DNA from: Methanobacteriota archaeon
GTDB lineage: Archaea; Halobacteriota; Methanosarcinia; Methanosarcinales; Methanosarcinaceae
NCBI GenBank assembly: GCA_030837265.1
Contig: JAUPKV010000046.1
Span: forward strand, 1-15,275
Direction: 5' to 3'
DNA length: 15,275 nt
The notes below the pieces were generated by a model, which was not told the DNA's origin, did not search any database, and worked only from the letters and a program-made list of their open reading frames with translations. This document shows, piece by piece, positions 1 to 6,754 of this stretch (position 1 is its first letter; every line of letters begins with the position of its first letter). The translations under genes were made by a program, and so were the position numbers.

Positions 1-232
1 TAAAAGGAATAAAAAACAAATTTTGAAAGAATCAATGGCAAATATCTTTTCGCATACATGAGGTCAAAATTTTTTAAACATCAACTAGATACCTTGAATG
101 TGGGCACGACGATTCCCCATTTGAAGAAAACGTATTTAGTAAATTATTGATTCCGGTTCCAAAAGATGAAGAGCAGGTAGAAATTGGAAACACTTTTACA
201 ATATTTCCAAGAAAATCGAACACAACCGCCAA
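1..232 (+). pseudogene. hsdS: Broken 5' part of hsdS (type I RM specificity subunit)
   Basis: Reading all three frames gives consecutive pieces of an HsdS first target-recognition domain and central spacer. One frame from about 34 to 117 reads NGKYLFAYMRSKFFKHQL and continues to an IPH motif. A second, from 120 to about 200, reads FEENVFSKLLIPVPKDEEQ. A third, from about 200 onward, reads NISKKIEHNRQMNFTLEK and runs straight into the open frame that follows. At least two frameshifts are therefore needed, near 117-120 and 200-209, and stops at 1-3 and 10-12 suggest a third near the left edge. The gene extends out of the window to the left, so hsdM is not seen. Confidence 0.8.
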
Positions 233-964
233 ATGAACTTCACTTTAGAGAAAATTGCTCAGGCCCTTTTCAAACACTGGTTCATCGATTTCGAGTTCCC
301 GGATGAAAACGGAAACCCTTACAGATCAAGCGGTGGCAGGATGGTTGATTTGGAATTGGGGAAGATTCCGGAGGGGTGGAAGGTCAAACAAATTGGTGAT
401 ATTTACCAAACTTTTGGAGGTGGAACTCCAAAAACCAACGAACCTTCTTATTGGGAAGAAGGAGACGTTTTCTGGGCAACACCTACTGATATGACATCTC
501 TTAACTCACCAGTAATTTTTGATACTTCAAGGAAAATCACAGAAAAAGGACTTCAAAATAGCTCTGCCAAACGACTTCCAGTAGGATCTATTCTTATGAC
601 AAGCAGGGCGACATTGGGGTATTTTGCCATCACAAAAGTTCCAATTTCTACTAATCAAGGTTTCATTTCCATGGTGTGCGATGACATAGTTTCAAAGTAT
701 TATCTTTTGAGTGTAATTAAAAACAAAATGGATGAAATTGAGAACTTAGCAGGTGGCAGCACGTATCTTGAGATTAACAAAACATCTTTCAGATCCATAA
801 AGTTAATTTTACCAACCAAAAACATGATGAAGAAATTTGATGAAATAACAGATTCAATTTACGAAAAGATATTCCAGAATGAGTTAGAAATAAAGAAGCT
901 TGAAGAAATTCGTGATTCTCTTCTCCCAAAACTCATGTCAGGAAAAATTCGTGTTCAAATTTAA
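233..964 (+). CDS. hsdS: HsdS remnant: second target-recognition domain (type I restriction-modification specificity)
   Basis: HsdS is the DNA-recognition subunit of type I restriction-modification enzymes; a full protein has two target-recognition domains (TRDs) separated by conserved helices. This 243-residue frame starts inside the central conserved helix (NFTLEKIAQALFKHWFIDFEF, the usual spacer motif). It then carries one whole TRD opening with GKIPEGWKVKQIGDI and ends with the C-terminal coiled helix EEIRDSLLPKLMSGKI. Full-length HsdS is usually about 400 residues, so half is missing. The codons immediately upstream of the ATG at 233 continue the same HsdS helix, so this ATG is probably an internal methionine and not an original start. 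A half-HsdS can in principle dimerise, but no hsdM is visible here and hsdR in this window is destroyed, so it is most likely non-functional. Confidence 0.85.
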   Translation: MNFTLEKIAQALFKHWFIDFEFPDENGNPYRSSGGRMVDLELGKIPEGWKVKQIGDIYQTFGGGTPKTNEPSYWEEGDVFWATPTDMTSLNSPVIFDTSRKITEKGLQNSSAKRLPVGSILMTSRATLGYFAITKVPISTNQGFISMVCDDIVSKYYLLSVIKNKMDEIENLAGGSTYLEINKTSFRSIKLILPTKNMMKKFDEITDSIYEKIFQNELEIKKLEEIRDSLLPKLMSGKIRVQI

Positions 965-1134
965 ATATTTTCAACGTCGTTTAAATTGATTACATCACAC
1001 TACCAGGTAAAAAGTTATCATTAGGCTTCATGGTAAATTTTATTAGTAGTGAAATCAATGATAGCCATGTAGTTACTGTCTAATATGGAATAGTATAGAT
1101 AAATCCGTTCATAGAAACAACTGTCATCTCTTAT

Positions 1135-1635
1135 ATGAAAGCTTATAAACATGTTAATGAAATGCGTGATGCGATGTTGCGAGATACAATGGATAATTGT
1201 GATGTGATTGCGTATACAGATGGAGCGTGTAAGGGCAATCCAGGTATAGGTGGTTGGGGTGTTAAGCTCGAATGTAAAGATGGCAATAGCGAGTTCTTTG
1301 GAGGCGAGCACAACACCACAAATAATCGTATGGAACTAATTGCTGCCATTAAAGCGATAGAAAAATGTTCTAATCGTTCTACTGTTCTTATTTATACCGA
1401 TTCTCAATATCTAATGAAAGGAATTACAGAATGGATTAAGGGCTGGAAAAAGAATGGTTGGAAGAATGCTAAGAAAGAGCCTGTAAAGAATATTGACCTA
1501 TGGAAGCGTTTAGATGAACTATGCGGGGTTCAGAAAATATCCTGGCGGTGGGTCCGAGGTCACAATGATAATCCGGGAAATGAAAGAGCTGATGTGTTGG
1601 CAAACAAAGGAATAGATCAATTGAGGAGTAGATAA
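1135..1635 (+). CDS. rnhA: Ribonuclease HI
   Basis: RNase HI cleaves the RNA strand of RNA-DNA hybrids. The 166-residue protein has the complete family fold signature: YTDGACKGNPGIGGWG (D29), NNRMELIAAI (E67), YTDSQYLMKGI (D89), the basic protrusion around residues 100-118 (WIKGWKKNGWKNAKKEPVKN), and WVRGHNDNPGNERADVLA (H143, D153). The D-E-D-D tetrad and the flexible-loop histidine are all present, so it should be active. Relative to bacterial RNase HI it has about 18 extra N-terminal residues; the ATG at 1189 would place the first Asp at residue 11, as in E. coli. No clear ribosome binding site precedes either ATG; a TATA-like stretch at 1091-1100 would suit a nearly leaderless start at 1135. 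It stands alone on its strand, with 170 bp of empty sequence before it. Confidence 0.93.
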   Translation: MKAYKHVNEMRDAMLRDTMDNCDVIAYTDGACKGNPGIGGWGVKLECKDGNSEFFGGEHNTTNNRMELIAAIKAIEKCSNRSTVLIYTDSQYLMKGITEWIKGWKKNGWKNAKKEPVKNIDLWKRLDELCGVQKISWRWVRGHNDNPGNERADVLANKGIDQLRSR

Positions 1636-1729
1636 AAAAGACAAAAGACGGAAGAATACTTTAACCCATCTGAAACTTTTAATATAACTGCAAATTAATG
1701 ATATATGCATCTGCTTAATGGGCTTTTAA

Positions 1730-2050
1730 TTATCCATACCTTTGTAATATTCTACTCCTATTCTTTTGATAAGCTGCTATCTTATTACTTAAAGGATGGT
1801 CCGGCTTTATTATTAGATACGTTAGTGAAATTAGGACAGCTTGTTTTTTACTTTCCTTAATAGCGCAAAGTATACCTCCCATCTCTCCTGAATCAAGTAC
1901 ATCGACTATGGTTACCTCTTGTTTCAGATTGGGATCCGCCCCTTCTTGCTGCATAAGGTGTTGATATGGCTTTTTTTTGATGCGAGCTGGAATAGGCACG
2001 TATTTCTTCATTTCCTCAATGAGATCTTTAGTCTCTTGCTCTTGTTTCAT
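1730..2050 (-). CDS. Conserved-looking small protein of unknown function
   Basis: This 106-residue frame is not a family I can name. It begins with a charged helix (KQEQETKDLIEEMKKY), followed by a basic proline-containing stretch (VPIPARIKKKPYQHL). A compact mixed core follows (EVTIVDVLDSGEMGGILCAI, then AVLISLTYLII), and the end is basic (KIAAYQKNRSRILQRYG). Balanced composition, regular alternation of hydrophobic and charged residues, and the lack of a competing frame argue that it is real. It converges on rnhA, with 94 bp between the two stops. There is no evident ribosome binding site before the ATG; leaderless translation is possible. No signal peptide or membrane segment is seen. Confidence 0.6.
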   Translation of the reverse strand: MKQEQETKDLIEEMKKYVPIPARIKKKPYQHLMQQEGADPNLKQEVTIVDVLDSGEMGGILCAIKESKKQAVLISLTYLIIKPDHPLSNKIAAYQKNRSRILQRYG

Positions 2051-2372
2051 ACAAATTTAATTGCCCTTATGGATTATACTTTTATCCCTATTGGGGTAAC
2101 GGCAATTGACTTTTGTTCTTGTAATAAAACATTGTCAAGAAGTAAGGATTAGTGTTGATCATACCTCTAAACCGTGGAAGAAGTGGAAAACGAGGAAGAA
2201 TGAATAAGGATGTTTTATCCTGAAATGATTTCGTGTTGGATTTGCATTCACATAGGTAAAATCTGAATATTTTATGTCAAGAATTTCGTATGTCAAAACA
2301 TTCTGAAAAATTAGGTTTTTAAGAAAAACGTAGATTTCACATTAAAGGTTTGATTTTAAAACAATCTTAAGC

Positions 2373-2864
2373 CTATTTACGATAACAGTTTATTATTAGT
2401 ATACTCAGGGTGATGAATGAATATGGGAAGATGGATTCCATTAAAGATAAAATAGTTGCTCCAATGATAAAGCCAGAAGGATCTATAAAAAGAAAATGAG
2501 GATTTACAAACCATAAACTACTACAAATATTATATAAGTTATAAATGAACAATGGGACAAATAAAACAATAAATAATTTTATGTAACTCGATTTTTTCAT
2601 AGAATGTCTTTCTTTTCTCTTCATCCTACACACTAAATAAAAGATAAATAATAATATTAAAGCGACAATTACAATGTAAACAACCGGTATCCCATATAAT
2701 GTCACAACTTGGCTGTAAGATACGTTACTTCCTGAACTTGAGCCAATGATTGCAGTTTCATTATCCACCTTTTTTCTAATGTTATAATGAGTTAAATATT
2801 TATTTACGTTATTTTGTGGAACTAAATCTCTTGAAAAATTATTTGATCTGCAAAGTTGCTGCAT
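2373..2864 (-). CDS. Putative small membrane protein, unknown function
   Basis: From the ATG at 2864 the protein has 163 residues. An N-terminal polar stretch of about 55 residues (including GSSSGSN) is followed by three hydrophobic segments. They are centred near residue 65 (IPVVYIVIVALILLFIFYLV, then the basic stop-transfer CRMKRKERH), near 105 (IKLFIVLFVPLFIYNLY), and near 140-160 (FIIGATILSL then FITLSILIIN). A GTG at 2912 would add 16 residues that look unlike protein sequence, so I prefer the ATG, although its ribosome binding site is weak. The local DNA is very AT-rich, and hydrophobic frames arise easily in such DNA, so the gene is only moderately supported. No domain is recognised. 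Confidence 0.45.
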   Translation of the reverse strand: MQQLCRSNNFSRDLVPQNNVNKYLTHYNIRKKVDNETAIIGSSSGSNVSYSQVVTLYGIPVVYIVIVALILLFIFYLVCRMKRKERHSMKKSSYIKLFIVLFVPLFIYNLYNICSSLWFVNPHFLFIDPSGFIIGATILSLMESIFPYSFITLSILIINCYRK

Positions 2865-3001
2865 GAATACGAGCCTTCTATGGCAAAAAGTTCGTAAATT
2901 GAAGTATCCCACGAGAATCCAATGACAACATACCTATATTTAGAACACACGAAATCTTTTAAGGATTAACCACTTTGTTTTTGCATCAGATATTACGAAA
3001 A

Positions 3002-3098
3002 GGCCGCTCTCCTGCGTCGAGCGTGACAAGACACGTTAAAGATAGGTAATACGGTTGCCCTGGTTTTCGAATAAAATCTCTTCAAACTGACTTCAGAG
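3002..3098 (+). repeat. Structured ~97-bp repeat, copy 1
   Basis: This stretch matches 4758-4856 in the same orientation. The first 40 bases differ at one position and the rest is about 75-80% identical with a small indel. The best-conserved part holds two abutting hairpins: CGCTC/GAGCG around a 9-base loop (the only difference falls in this loop), then CGTG/CACG around ACAAGA. It is not part of any open frame I trust. It could be a genus-wide interspersed element or a small RNA. Confidence 0.8.
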
Positions 3099-3182
3099 AT
3101 GGGTTAGTGGGTAAAACTCATACGGAGGTTGCGGATTTGAATGTGAGGTGAAAAAAGTGGATTATATTAATCTGTTTACTAA

Positions 3183-3527
3183 TTAGTCATCAAACTCGTT
3201 ATTTTTTCTAAATTCTCGTATTCTTATTTCTCTATTTTCAATTTCATATTTTTCTATCACTTCTTTGAGCTCTATAGATAATTTTTTGGCGGCTTCTGGA
3301 GTTAGTATTGCCAACCCGTCGCTATAGTAGATAACTTCATCTTCAGTTTCTCTTTTTTCATTGAATAATTCGATTCTAATATCCGCATCTGTTTGGAAAA
3401 CTTTAAGATTCGTTGTATATATTTTGGTAAAAAGGGGAGTTCTATAAATTGTACTCTCCTTTATTGTTTTTTCTTTAACTTCTTCGGTTTCTTCTTTAAC
3501 TTCTTCTAGGACCTGTCCAATTGCCAT
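3183..3527 (-). CDS. DUF3467-like protein
   Basis: The 114-residue protein has an acidic coiled N-terminus (VLEEVKEETEEVKEKTIKE). It then has a domain resembling DUF3467: YTTNLKVFQTDADIRIELF matches the family's opening strand pair, and ILTPEAAKKLSIELKEVIEKYE matches its closing 'MSPEHAKALLxALxxNIxxYE' helix. The biochemical role of DUF3467 is not established. An upstream TTG at 3533 is in frame, but the ATG at 3527 has GAGGT seven bases before it and is the better start. The gene lies 20 bases after the stop of the winged-helix gene on the same strand, so the two are almost certainly co-transcribed, with this one second. The C-terminus is highly charged (IREFRKNNEFDD). Confidence 0.75.
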   Translation of the reverse strand: MAIGQVLEEVKEETEEVKEKTIKESTIYRTPLFTKIYTTNLKVFQTDADIRIELFNEKRETEDEVIYYSDGLAILTPEAAKKLSIELKEVIEKYEIENREIRIREFRKNNEFDD

Positions 3528-3547
3528 AAACAAACCTCAAATGATAT

Positions 3548-4021
3548 TCAAGCCGAAGTTAAGGATGTTTGCTCATTCCACCAGTATGTTTCCACTTTAT
3601 TATATTCAAATTTGGGTGCGGGTTCTTTATGGGATTTCATGTGGGGGTTTTCTCCGGTGTAGCACTCAACTTCTTCATCATAGAATGTTTGGCATCCCTC
3701 GGAAATTCCGGAAAGCGATTCTTCTTCCTCTCCTTCACTTTCTGCCATCTTGAAGCTGTGTTCGTAAATTGCGGAAATTAATTTATTTACCAGGCTGTTT
3801 TTTTTCAACCCGTATTTTTTCGTGTTGCCTTTGAACTCTTTTACTTCAATTATATTATTATGCATTAGAATTGGGATCTTCTGATTTATTATGGTGCGGG
3901 ACATTCCAAGGCATTTTCTAAGCTCTGTCTGGTTATATGCCATATCCATATTCTCGGCTAAAAAGTCTATAATTCTTATCTCTGACGTCGATCCCAAAAA
4001 GTCAGCAAGTGACACCCGCAT
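3548..4021 (-). CDS. Winged helix-turn-helix regulator with acidic tail
   Basis: Residues 10-80 form a winged helix of the ArsR/MarR-like kind: STSEIRIIDFLAEN (helix 1), YNQTELRKCLGMSRTIINQKIPIL (helix-turn-helix), and NIIEVKEFKGNTKKYGL (wing). Such domains bind operator DNA as dimers. Residues 92-157 are a low-complexity, acidic, probably flexible tail (ESEGEEEESL) ending in an aromatic patch (YWWNE). The start is set by GGGAG just before the ATG at 4021. The gene leads a two-gene operon with the DUF3467 gene and is divergent from another winged-helix gene at 4352. The shared gap contains repeated TGTTCA sites, so autoregulation by this protein is the simplest reading, though inferred. Confidence 0.75.
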   Translation of the reverse strand: MRVSLADFLGSTSEIRIIDFLAENMDMAYNQTELRKCLGMSRTIINQKIPILMHNNIIEVKEFKGNTKKYGLKKNSLVNKLISAIYEHSFKMAESEGEEEESLSGISEGCQTFYDEEVECYTGENPHMKSHKEPAPKFEYNKVETYWWNEQTSLTSA

Positions 4022-4028
4022 CTTCTCC

Positions 4029-4040
4029 CTGTTCAGTTAA
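4029..4040 (+). promoter_or_regulatory. Operator half-site beside the wHTH ribosome binding site
   Basis: CTGTTCAGTTAA is identical to the left 12 bases of the near-palindrome at 4320-4339. It sits 8 bases from the wHTH start codon, overlapping the upstream edge of its ribosome binding site. Only one half is present; the mirror half is absent. Confidence 0.5.
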
Positions 4041-4078
4041 TATTTTATACAATGCTTTCGTAAAATTCATAATTCAGA

Positions 4079-4090
4079 TGTTCAATTGAC
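4079..4090 (+). promoter_or_regulatory. Operator-like site at predicted wHTH transcription start
   Basis: TGTTCAATTGAC matches 10 of 12 bases of the corresponding part of the 4320-4339 operator. It contains the perfect 8-base palindrome TCAATTGA. It lies about 25 bases downstream, on the minus strand, of the TATA box at 4107-4100, so it would cover the predicted start of transcription of the wHTH/DUF3467 operon. Confidence 0.45.
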
Positions 4091-4099
4091 TCTGTCTAG

Positions 4100-4107
4100 T
4101 ATTTATA
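4100..4107 (-). promoter_or_regulatory. TATA box of the wHTH-DUF3467 operon
   Basis: On the minus strand this reads TATAAATA, a good archaeal TATA box, about 80 bases before the wHTH ATG. The 12-bp tandem repeats abut it exactly where the upstream BRE would be. A second candidate (TATAAAATA, 4049-4041) would give a leaderless message and conflicts with the visible ribosome binding site. Confidence 0.5.
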
Positions 4108-4167
4108 GACTTGTTCATCGACTTGTTCATCGACTTGTTCATCGACTTGTTCGTAGACTCATTCAGA
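4108..4167 (+). repeat. 12-bp tandem repeat array
   Basis: Three perfect copies of GACTTGTTCATC (starting at 4108, 4120 and 4132) are followed by two decayed copies, GACTTGTTCGTA and GACTCATTCAGA. Each perfect copy contains TGTTCA, the same core as the operator sites on either side. The array lies immediately upstream of the minus-strand TATA box, so it may be a cooperative binding array, or alternatively a replication slippage product. Confidence 0.9.
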
Positions 4168-4296
4168 GACTTACTAATTTCACAAATAGTAAACGCATTA
4201 ATCACTACTACCTAAAATATTATGTGAATTAAAACGTCTGTTGTGCTTTGTTACGCCATCTAAAATATAGAGTTCTAATTAGTAATTTACCGGGTC

Positions 4297-4307
4297 TTAA
4301 TATTTAA
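4297..4307 (+). promoter_or_regulatory. TATA box for the plus-strand wHTH gene
   Basis: TTAATATTTAA lies about 50 bases upstream of the ATG at 4352. The predicted start of transcription (about 25 bases downstream) falls inside the 4320-4339 palindrome. Confidence 0.45.
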
Positions 4308-4319
4308 CCTTTTGTAGCG

Positions 4320-4339
4320 CTGTTCAGTTAACTGGACAG
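4320..4339 (+). promoter_or_regulatory. 20-bp near-perfect palindromic operator
   Basis: CTGTTCAGTTAACTGGACAG is its own reverse complement except for one base pair, with CAGTTAACTG perfect at the centre. It lies 12 bases before the start codon at 4352 and over the predicted transcription start, the classical position for a repressor. Confidence 0.6.
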
Positions 4340-4351
4340 GTAGGTACTTCT

Positions 4352-4654
4352 ATGGAGCAATTTTCTGAGTATGAGGTATTCATAATACACAGAATCGCAA
4401 TCAAGAACCGATGGTGCGACAAACATATTTGCAGAGAAGACTTGCTACAGGGAAGAAAAATAAGTGATCTGGGATTTTATGGAGAAGCTATTGATAGCCT
4501 GGTAACGAAAGGAGTTCTTCAAAGATATAAGTCTAAAGGAAGAGAAGACTACTGCCTTCCGAAACCTCTTAGGAATATGGTTATCACGATATTGAAAGAA
4601 AATGCTGGAAAGTACGATTTTATTGACACATATTCTATACAACGGATTAAATAA
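4352..4654 (+). CDS. Small winged-helix protein
   Basis: The 100-residue protein has an N-terminal helix (EYEVFIIHRIAIKNRW). This is followed by a winged-helix pattern: REDLLQGRKISDLGFYGEAIDSLVTKGVLQRYKSKGREDYCLP reads, in segments, as two helices, a recognition-like helix (GEAIDSLVTKGVL), and a wing (QRYKSKGREDYCL). A further helix near the C-terminus (RNMVITILKENAG) could serve dimerisation. Two such single-domain proteins facing each other, with shared operator sites, look like a regulatory pair. The ribosome binding site is weak (AGGTAGGT about six bases before the ATG). The gene is divergent from the wHTH/DUF3467 operon and ends about 100 bases before the second copy of the structured repeat. 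No effector domain is present; the family name is not known to me. Confidence 0.65.
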   Translation: MEQFSEYEVFIIHRIAIKNRWCDKHICREDLLQGRKISDLGFYGEAIDSLVTKGVLQRYKSKGREDYCLPKPLRNMVITILKENAGKYDFIDTYSIQRIK

Positions 4655-4757
4655 GTATATCATTATTTAATTTTGTGAATGAATCTATTAAATTATTACT
4701 TAAAGTTCTTCGTTAAAAGACTGGCATTTTCTTCTTCTTGCAGTATTTCAAGGGAAT

Positions 4758-4856
4758 GGCCGCTCTCCTTCGTCGAGCGTGACAAGACACGTTAAAGACA
4801 GCTAATATGGTTGTCTCGGTTTTCAAATTTAAATCTCTTTAAAACTACCTCAGAGT
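4758..4856 (+). repeat. Structured ~97-bp repeat, copy 2
   Basis: This is the second copy of the element at 3002-3098, same strand. The paired bases of both 5' hairpins are unchanged. Downstream bases drift, and GACAGC/GTTGTC could pair here but less well in copy 1. The two copies bracket the three-gene wHTH cassette as direct repeats 1.66 kb apart. Confidence 0.8.
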
Positions 4857-4976
4857 CTGTGTCAAATAGTTCTTTCACGATTCTTTTTATTCATGAGCTT
4901 TCGAAACACTGGATGTTAAAGAGCTGGTCTCGCCTTCTACAATTAAATCAGATATACGACTTTTGATTCTGTTTTT

Positions 4977-5690
4977 TCAATTCACTGTAAATGTAGGATA
5001 TACAGAGCCTAAAGATAGCGGTTTCCAGGTTTCGCCAGTTTTTCCGACGATTAAATAAACAGTCCAGCCTACTTTGGCTTTTGAGCTGACTTCTTCAGAG
5101 ACGATGACCGGACCTACGACCTGTCCTAAAAGAAGGTCTTCAGAAAGCCATAGTTTTCCAGGTTCGATTTCATCAATTTGGAATTCACTTGAGAATTCTT
5201 CCGTATATTTTTTAACGGGGTGAGATTTGATATACTCATTGAGGAGGAGAGAGAATTCTTTGGCTCCGGGAAGATCAGACTTAAGTTCTCTGACAATTTT
5301 CTCAGCTTCCTCGTAATCTTCGTCGTCCATGTAGTTATTTGAGTGCAGCCATTTTAACAGTTCGCAAGTGACCTGTACGTTGATAATTAGGAAATCAATG
5401 TCTGCCAAAACTTCTCTGATCATGTAGTTACCGAGAAATTCTTCCACGTCGGTATCCCCTATATATTCGGGACCAAAAATTTCGCAGTATTCCTTGTCTT
5501 CATTGTTATACAGCTCATCGAAAAGTTCGGCATCTTCTTCGCTCAAGTTTAGATAAGCGTAGCTGTTGAGGAATTTTACAAAAAGGTTCACTACCTCTTC
5601 ATAGTCTTCGTAGTCTTCGGATTTCTCTTGATTCAGGAGTTGGCGCTGTTCATCAAGAAACTCTTTTAGTACTGTTTCTAAGGTCTTCAT
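4977..5690 (-). CDS. Acidic protein of unknown function
   Basis: From the ATG at 5690 the protein has 237 residues; a GTG at 5699 is in frame, but its bases (GTGAT) serve better as part of a ribosome binding site for the ATG. The sequence is strongly acidic, with a mostly helical N-terminal region of about 165 residues (KTLETVLKEFLDEQRQLL, EDYEDYEEVVNLFVKFL, DDEDYEEAEKIVRELK). A smaller, probably beta-rich C-terminal domain covers about 175-237 (LLLGQVVGPVIVSEE, AKVGWTVYLIVGKTGETWKP). There is no signal peptide or membrane segment. I do not recognise the family. It stands alone between the structured repeat and the hsdR remnant. Its high acidity is shared with the wHTH tail and DUF3467 N-terminus, which may just reflect cytoplasmic archaeal proteins. 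Confidence 0.7.
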   Translation of the reverse strand: MKTLETVLKEFLDEQRQLLNQEKSEDYEDYEEVVNLFVKFLNSYAYLNLSEEDAELFDELYNNEDKEYCEIFGPEYIGDTDVEEFLGNYMIREVLADIDFLIINVQVTCELLKWLHSNNYMDDEDYEEAEKIVRELKSDLPGAKEFSLLLNEYIKSHPVKKYTEEFSSEFQIDEIEPGKLWLSEDLLLGQVVGPVIVSEEVSSKAKVGWTVYLIVGKTGETWKPLSLGSVYPTFTVN

Positions 5691-5921
5691 GAAAATCACT
5701 TTGGAGAACTAATATTCTTCAATGGAAAAAAAGGTCACCGTCAATATTCAAGCCATCCGGTATTCCAGATTCTCAAGAGAATAATGAAACAAATAGCTAC
5801 ACTTAAATAAATTTACTCGAATACACATCAATAATTTTTGAATTCATTTTTTAATTACTGAGGCATATTTTTATAAAAACCTCTCTGATGAAAATAGACG
5901 CCGACAAAAACGAAAAAGAAA

Positions 5922-6730
5922 ATGAAGCAGATTGGAGAAGTCTCTATCCCTACCATCATTTCCGAATCCGAAGTTGAAGAAGCCGCCCTTGAAATCCTTT
6001 CTGGACTCGACTACGATTATCTTTACGGGCCGGATATTGCACCGGATGCAGAAGATGCCGAAAGGGAAGATTTCGGGTCAGTTGTGCTTCCTTTCAGGCT
6101 CAAGGCTGCAATTGACAGCTTGAATCAAAATATACCTAAAGAGGCAAGGGAAGAGGCAATTAAAAAGGTGCTTCGGGCTGAAAGCCAGGATTTTGTACAT
6201 AATAATTGCTCTTTTCATAAAATGCTGGTAAATGGGGTTGATGTAGAGTATCAGGGGCAGGACGGGGAAACTGTTTACGATAAGGTCTGGCTTTTTGACT
6301 TTGCGAAACCTGAGGAAAACGATTTCCTTGCGGTCAACCAGTTTACCATTATAGAGAAAGGGAACAACAGGCGTCCTGATATTATTTTTTTGTTAACGGG
6401 CTGCCGCTGGTTGTGATTGAGTTAAAGAGGCCGGATGAGGATAATGGGTTCAATGATGAATAAATTGCTTTCTATGACGCTCTTGCTGACAACGAGAGTG
6501 CTGTCGAACTCCTGGGTAATGAGACATTGAGACTCATGGCAGCAGAACTTGTTACAATTATCAGGCAAAATTCAGGGGTTGATTGGACCCTCCGGAAAAA
6601 TATCCAGGCAAAAATGAGGATAAGCGTAAAACGGCTGCTCAAAAAGTATGTTTATCCCCCGGACAAGCAGTTGCTTGCTACTGAAAATATACTTAAGCAG
6701 GCAGAACTTCTCTGCCTGAGTATAGAATAG
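5922..6730 (+). pseudogene. hsdR: hsdR remnant (type I restriction nuclease/translocase), gutted
   Basis: HsdR is the large (about 1000-residue) restriction and DNA-translocation subunit of type I systems. Residues 1-156 in the first frame match its N-terminal domain (ESEVEEAALEILSGLDYDY to FLAVNQFTIIEKGNNRRPDII, with the first nuclease Asp at 153). At the seven-T run 6385-6391 the frame shifts; the continuation reads FVNGLPLVVIELKRPDEDN, which contains the ExK half of the PD-(D/E)xK motif. A TAA at 6461 stops it. In the same frame the next bases read IAFYDALADNESAVELLGN and run to the usual HsdR C-terminus (KRLLKKYVYPPDKQ, QAELLCLSIE) ending at 6730. All helicase/translocase motifs are missing, so about 700 residues were deleted near 6450-6463. 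A TATA-like stretch at 5869-5880 may be the old promoter. Confidence 0.9.
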
Positions 6731-6754
6731 TTACTGCTGTGTTACAAAGAGAGG

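Noticed and set aside
965..1134. Small gene between hsdS and rnhA
   Set aside because: Only short frames antisense to rnhA; no ribosome binding site or protein-like sequence.
3002..3098. tRNA or coding remnant in the structured repeat
   Set aside because: No cloverleaf or T-loop motif. The minus strand can be read in short pieces (e.g. TCLVTLDEGERPF) but each frame stops quickly.
4108..4167. CRISPR array
   Set aside because: The 12-bp units are directly tandem with no spacers and only three are perfect; there are no cas genes.
6742..6745. TTAC as the left cleavage site of an IS608-like element, making the tnpB side the left end
   Set aside because: TnpB's omega-RNA should lie at the right end. 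On the minus strand, GAAG before and TTCA after the hairpin match ISDra2-type right ends, so the tnpB side is the right end.
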